Origin: Bacteroides sp.
Lineage (GTDB): Bacteria; Bacteroidota; Bacteroidia; Bacteroidales; Muribaculaceae
DNA length: 36,171 nt
Reading direction: 5' to 3'
NCBI GenBank assembly: GCA_014802175.1
Contig: JAAVCU010000002.1
Span: 25,072 to 61,242, forward strand
Shown here one piece after another: positions 33,337-36,171 of this stretch. The position numbers and the translations under genes were made by a program. The notes below the pieces were generated by a model that saw nothing but the letters and a program-made list of their open reading frames with translations, had not been told where the DNA came from and made no database searches. Position 1 is the stretch's first letter. Each line of letters begins with the position of its first letter.

Positions 33337-33356
33337 GTATTAGTGCCGAAAATTCT
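33333..33356 (+). repeat. Short composite spacer: two heptamers and one nonamer
   Basis: TTAGGTA and TTAGTGC (33333-33346) contain the kinase stop TAG, and GAAAATTCT follows at 33348-33356, 16 bases before the next ATG at 33373. This is the shortest example of the heptamer-then-nonamer order. Confidence 0.75.
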
Positions 33357-33372
33357 GATTTAAAAACTGAAA

Positions 33373-34695
33373 ATGAAATTAGCTGTAGGATTGGTGTGCG
33401 CCGCTATGCTTCTGCCGGGTGCTGTAGAGGCAAAGAAGAAGAAAGCCGCTAAGATCGATATTAATAAACAGAATGAGCTTATCGACAATGCTATACGCGC
33501 TGAGATCGCCGCGTGTCCTGAGAAATCCGGTGGCGTTTACTTAGTGTATCCTTATATAGCGTCGCCCGACTCATTGCCTCCCGTGCCTGCGGGGTTTGAG
33601 CCTGTCTATATCTCGCATTATGGTCGCCATGGCTCTCGCTGGCACACATGGGGCGATATACATGAGAAGATACTCAAAGAGTTTGCAAAGCAGAAGGAGG
33701 ATGGTAACCTGACCTCTACAGGTGAAGAGGTAATGGGATTGGTGCAGATCTGCGAGGATAATGCCGAAGGGCATACGGGCGAGCTTACACATTTGGGTGA
33801 GCTCCAGCATAAGTCTATAGCTACCCGTATGGCGAAACGTTTTCCGACACTGTTCGAGACGGGAGATACGATCGTGGCGCGTAGCTCAACGGAACCGCGC
33901 GTAATCATTTCGATGTTAGCTTTCTCCGAAGCATTGAAGGAGTATAACCCCGGGATGGTGGTGCAGCGCAGTGCTTCGCCCGGTGATCAGAAGTTTATAC
34001 GTTACGATTCCAAAGGGGCACAGTCCCTTTACGACGATTCAAAACCTTGGCGCGCTGCCTATATTCATGAGCGCGATTCACTGTTCGAGTCCAAAGCAAC
34101 CGCATCGAAGCTGTTTGTTAATCCAGACAAACTCAATAACCTCCCCTGGTTTATGAGTATGTTGCACAATATTGCATTCACTTCTCAGAATATCGATGAT
34201 CTGAATGTCAACATCCTCCCCTATTTCGATAATGAGGATCTCTACAATCTCTGGAAGGCTGAGAATCACGGATATTACCTTTGTCACGGCAATGCACCGG
34301 AAAGTGAGGGTGAGGGTCCGAAGTCTTCAATCAGTCTTCTTCAGGATATCCTCGACCGCACTGATGAGAGTCTCGCGGGGAAACGCACCCAGGTAGACCT
34401 CCGTTTCGGTCACGACACATATCTGGAGCGACTTCTGTCGCTGATGCAATTGGGAGATGCAAAGGCAGTGGTTCACGGCATCGATGAGTCTTCGCGCGTA
34501 TGGCGCAACTATCACCTGACCCCGATGGCAGCCAATCTGCAGCTGATAGTGTTCCGCAACGCTGCCGGCGAGGAGATAGCCACAGTGCGCCTCAACGAGC
34601 GTCCGCAAAGCGTAGGCGAACTCACCGAGTACGCTCCCGGCTATTACCGCTGGACCGACCTTCGAAAGTTCTGGAGGAGTCAGATTAGTGAGTAG
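33373..34695 (+). CDS. Secreted histidine acid phosphatase, copy 1
   Basis: Histidine acid phosphatases remove phosphate from outside substrates; the family includes phytases and sugar phosphatases. This 440-residue protein has a signal peptide (MKLAVGLVCAAMLLPGAVEA) followed by a Lys-rich stretch. The phosphate-binding motif is YGRHGSRWHT with R85-H86-G87-S88-R89, H86 being the catalytic nucleophile, and the proton-donor motif is GHD at 346-348 (H347, D348), the classic HD type rather than the HAE type of MINPP. It is most likely periplasmic or surface exposed. The next gene is a paralogue with the same layout, and a third begins at the window end. The stop TAG is inside a heptamer tract. 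The actual substrate is not shown by sequence. Confidence 0.9.
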   Translation: MKLAVGLVCAAMLLPGAVEAKKKKAAKIDINKQNELIDNAIRAEIAACPEKSGGVYLVYPYIASPDSLPPVPAGFEPVYISHYGRHGSRWHTWGDIHEKILKEFAKQKEDGNLTSTGEEVMGLVQICEDNAEGHTGELTHLGELQHKSIATRMAKRFPTLFETGDTIVARSSTEPRVIISMLAFSEALKEYNPGMVVQRSASPGDQKFIRYDSKGAQSLYDDSKPWRAAYIHERDSLFESKATASKLFVNPDKLNNLPWFMSMLHNIAFTSQNIDDLNVNILPYFDNEDLYNLWKAENHGYYLCHGNAPESEGEGPKSSISLLQDILDRTDESLAGKRTQVDLRFGHDTYLERLLSLMQLGDAKAVVHGIDESSRVWRNYHLTPMAANLQLIVFRNAAGEEIATVRLNERPQSVGELTEYAPGYYRWTDLRKFWRSQISE

Positions 34696-34731
34696 TGAGT
34701 AGTCTGGAGTGAGGATAATTCTGAAAATTCT
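34685..34731 (+). repeat. Composite spacer: four heptamers then two nonamers
   Basis: TTAGTGA-type units fill 34685-34712 and contain the TAG stop at 34693-34695; GATAATTCT and GAAAATTCT follow at 34714-34731. Nine bases (TAAAGAACA) separate the last nonamer from the ATG at 34741. Confidence 0.88.
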
Positions 34732-34740
34732 TAAAGAACA

Positions 34741-36024
34741 ATGATAAAACCTAAGAATCTACTGCTATGGCTGTCGATGGCAACGGCGGCATTGAGTGCG
34801 TCGGCACTCACCGACAACCAGATGCGCGATGAGATCGCTGCATGTCCTGAAAAATCGGGTGGCATTTTCTATGCTTACCCATATCTCAACACACCCGACT
34901 CTTTGGCGCCTGTGCCCGCAGGGTTTGAGCCTGTCTATATCTCGCACTATGGTCGTCACGGCTCGCGCTGGCACACCACTAAGGATCTGCATAAGAATAT
35001 AGTAAAGGAGTTCGAGAAACAGAAGGCGGCTGGAAATCTGACACCCACCGGCGAGGAGGTGATGGAGATCGTGAGGATCTGTGGCGAGAATGCCGAAGGT
35101 CATAGCGGTGAATTGACGCGCCTTGGTGAGCGTCAGCACAAGGCGATAGCCTCCCGTATGATGAACCGTTTCCCGACACTGTTCGAGGCCGGTGACTCTA
35201 TTGTGATGCGCTGTTCTCTCGAACCTCGATGCATCATCTCTATGGCAGCGTTCTCAGAGGAGCTGAAAGAGAGAAACCCCGCATTGGTTGTGGAGCGTCA
35301 TTCCACCCCCGGCGATCAAAGCTTTATCCGATACCATTCTCCGGAAGCGAGAGCGATATACAACGACCCGGCACCCTGGCGCGCAGGCTATGAACAAGCC
35401 CGCGATTCATTGTTCGCATCGAAAGCTACAGCTTCAAAGCTGTTTGTAAACCCCGACAAAGTAAAAAAATTACCGAAACTGATGAGCCAGCTGCACAATG
35501 TGGCCATCTCCATTCAGAATATAGATAATCTGGATGTGGATCTCTTCCCCTATTTCGACAAGGAGGATATCTATAATCTATGGAAAGCTGAGGACCAGAA
35601 GATGTATCTCCGTCACGGCAATTCATTGGATACTAATGGCGATGGACCCAAATCGAGCCGCAGTCTGCTTAAGGATATCCTCGACCGCACGGATGAGAGT
35701 CTGGCGGGGAAACGCACGCATGTAGATCTCCGTTTCGGTCACGACCTGTATCTGTTACGCTTATCGGCTCTGATGAGATTGGGTATTGCAAAGGCGGAGA
35801 CACGAGGGATTGATGCTGCATCGCGCGTTTGGCAATCATATAACATCACCCCGATGGCAGCCAATCTGCAGCTGATAGTGTTCCGCAACGCTGCCGGCGA
35901 GGAGATAGCCACCGTGCGCCTCAACGAGCGTCCGCAAACCGTAGGCGAACTCACCGAGTACGCTCCCGGCTACTACCGCTGGGCAGACCTCCGAAATTTC
36001 TGGGAAGGGAAACTTAGGGATTAG
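34741..36024 (+). CDS. Secreted histidine acid phosphatase, copy 2
   Basis: This 427-residue paralogue of the preceding gene has a signal peptide (MIKPKNLLLWLSMATAALSASA), the motif YGRHGSRWHT with R72-H73-G74-S75-R76 and GHD at about 333-335. It lacks the Lys-rich segment after the signal peptide, which accounts for the 13-residue difference; no other indel is apparent. The two proteins are clearly related along their length, and the last 135 coding bases are almost identical to those of copy 1 (3 differences between 34519-34653 and 35848-35982), which points to gene conversion. The substrate may differ from copy 1, since substrate-lining regions have diverged. Its final codons and TAG stop are within a heptamer tract. 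Confidence 0.9.
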   Translation: MIKPKNLLLWLSMATAALSASALTDNQMRDEIAACPEKSGGIFYAYPYLNTPDSLAPVPAGFEPVYISHYGRHGSRWHTTKDLHKNIVKEFEKQKAAGNLTPTGEEVMEIVRICGENAEGHSGELTRLGERQHKAIASRMMNRFPTLFEAGDSIVMRCSLEPRCIISMAAFSEELKERNPALVVERHSTPGDQSFIRYHSPEARAIYNDPAPWRAGYEQARDSLFASKATASKLFVNPDKVKKLPKLMSQLHNVAISIQNIDNLDVDLFPYFDKEDIYNLWKAEDQKMYLRHGNSLDTNGDGPKSSRSLLKDILDRTDESLAGKRTHVDLRFGHDLYLLRLSALMRLGIAKAETRGIDAASRVWQSYNITPMAANLQLIVFRNAAGEEIATVRLNERPQTVGELTEYAPGYYRWADLRNFWEGKLRD

Positions 36025-36133
36025 GTATTAGTGATTAGGGGTTAGGGATTAGGTATGATTGAGGGGCTCCGATAATTCTGACAATTCCGATATTTCTGAT
36101 AATTCTGATATTTCCGAAAATTGCGATAATTCT
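36014..36133 (+). repeat. Composite spacer: seven heptamers then seven nonamers
   Basis: TTAGGGA/TTAGGTA/TTAGTGA units cover 36014-36062, including the TAG stop at 36022-36024. Seven exact 9-base units of GATAATTCT type follow at 36071-36133, then TAAAAGACA and the ATG at 36143. This is the fullest example in the window. Confidence 0.95.
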
Positions 36134-36142
36134 TAAAAGACA

Positions 36143-36171
36143 ATGATAAAACCTAAAAATCTACTGCTATG
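36143..36171 (+). CDS. Start of a third histidine acid phosphatase (cut by window end)
   Basis: Only 29 bases are visible, but they encode MIKPKNLLL and differ from the first 29 bases of the gene at 34741 at a single position (AAA for AAG in codon 5). The nine bases before the ATG (TAAAAGACA) also match the equivalent TAAAGAACA there. This is almost certainly a further tandem phosphatase copy that continues beyond the window; whether it is intact cannot be seen. Confidence 0.8.

Noticed and set aside
36014-36062. Telomere-like repeats (TTAGGGA) as sign of eukaryotic contamination
   Set aside because: The units are degenerate, lie at bacterial gene ends with bacterial stop codons, and occur with several other heptamer cores in the same window.

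Overview
The window looks like chromosomal DNA of an anaerobic gut Bacteroidales bacterium, most likely of the Muribaculaceae or Bacteroides type. The evidence is a SusC/SusD pair next to glycoside hydrolases, a fused SecDF, a three-gene B-type fumarate reductase, Bacteroidota promoters (TTTG or TTG, about 19-20 bases, TAnnTTTG) and starts without clear Shine-Dalgarno sequences. No phage or conjugation genes are visible; the only mobile-type gene is one small IS200-like (RAYT-type) transposase.

Layout. 1-2177: the 3' part of a surface/fimbrial-tip-like protein and folK (+). 2208-6143: a secreted cysteine-containing protein of unknown function and secDF (-). 6356-8341: an Ig-like lipoprotein (+), convergent with frdB-frdA-frdC (-, 8537-12348) across a bidirectional terminator. 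12589-12662: tRNA-Arg(TCT), its terminator, and a broken second copy of the tRNA 3' part with its own terminator. 12850-30649: an 18-kb polysaccharide utilisation locus (PUL), all on the minus strand, in transcription order susC, susD, a surface glycan-binding-like protein, a RAYT-type transposase with repeats, GH92, GH28-like, a clan-A-like hydrolase with lectin domains, GH92 and a NagX-like membrane acyltransferase. Two GH92 enzymes point to an alpha-mannose-containing glycan. 31194-36171: a plus-strand operon of an FHS-type sugar transporter, a PfkB kinase and at least three tandem secreted histidine acid phosphatases, the third cut by the window end.

The strongest unexplained signal lies between the genes. 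Many gene ends run directly into a tract with an exact 7-base period (consensus near TTAGNNN on the coding strand) that contains the stop codon. In the phosphatase operon, and separately between secDF and its neighbour, this is followed in the same orientation by a tract with an exact 9-base period (GAWAWTTCH) and then the next ATG. Copy numbers vary. A heptamer carrying a stop triplet places stops in all three frames, while a 9-base unit keeps frame; I have no established name for this two-part spacer.

Other points worth attention are the nested inverted repeats and 43-base tandem repeats beside the transposase, near-identical 3' ends of neighbouring phosphatase genes (gene conversion), a possible inositol-phosphate scavenging role for the phosphatase operon, a 115-residue extra tail on the fumarate reductase cytochrome subunit, and a GH28-like protein lacking the family histidine. 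All assignments come from reading motifs by eye; no database search was run.
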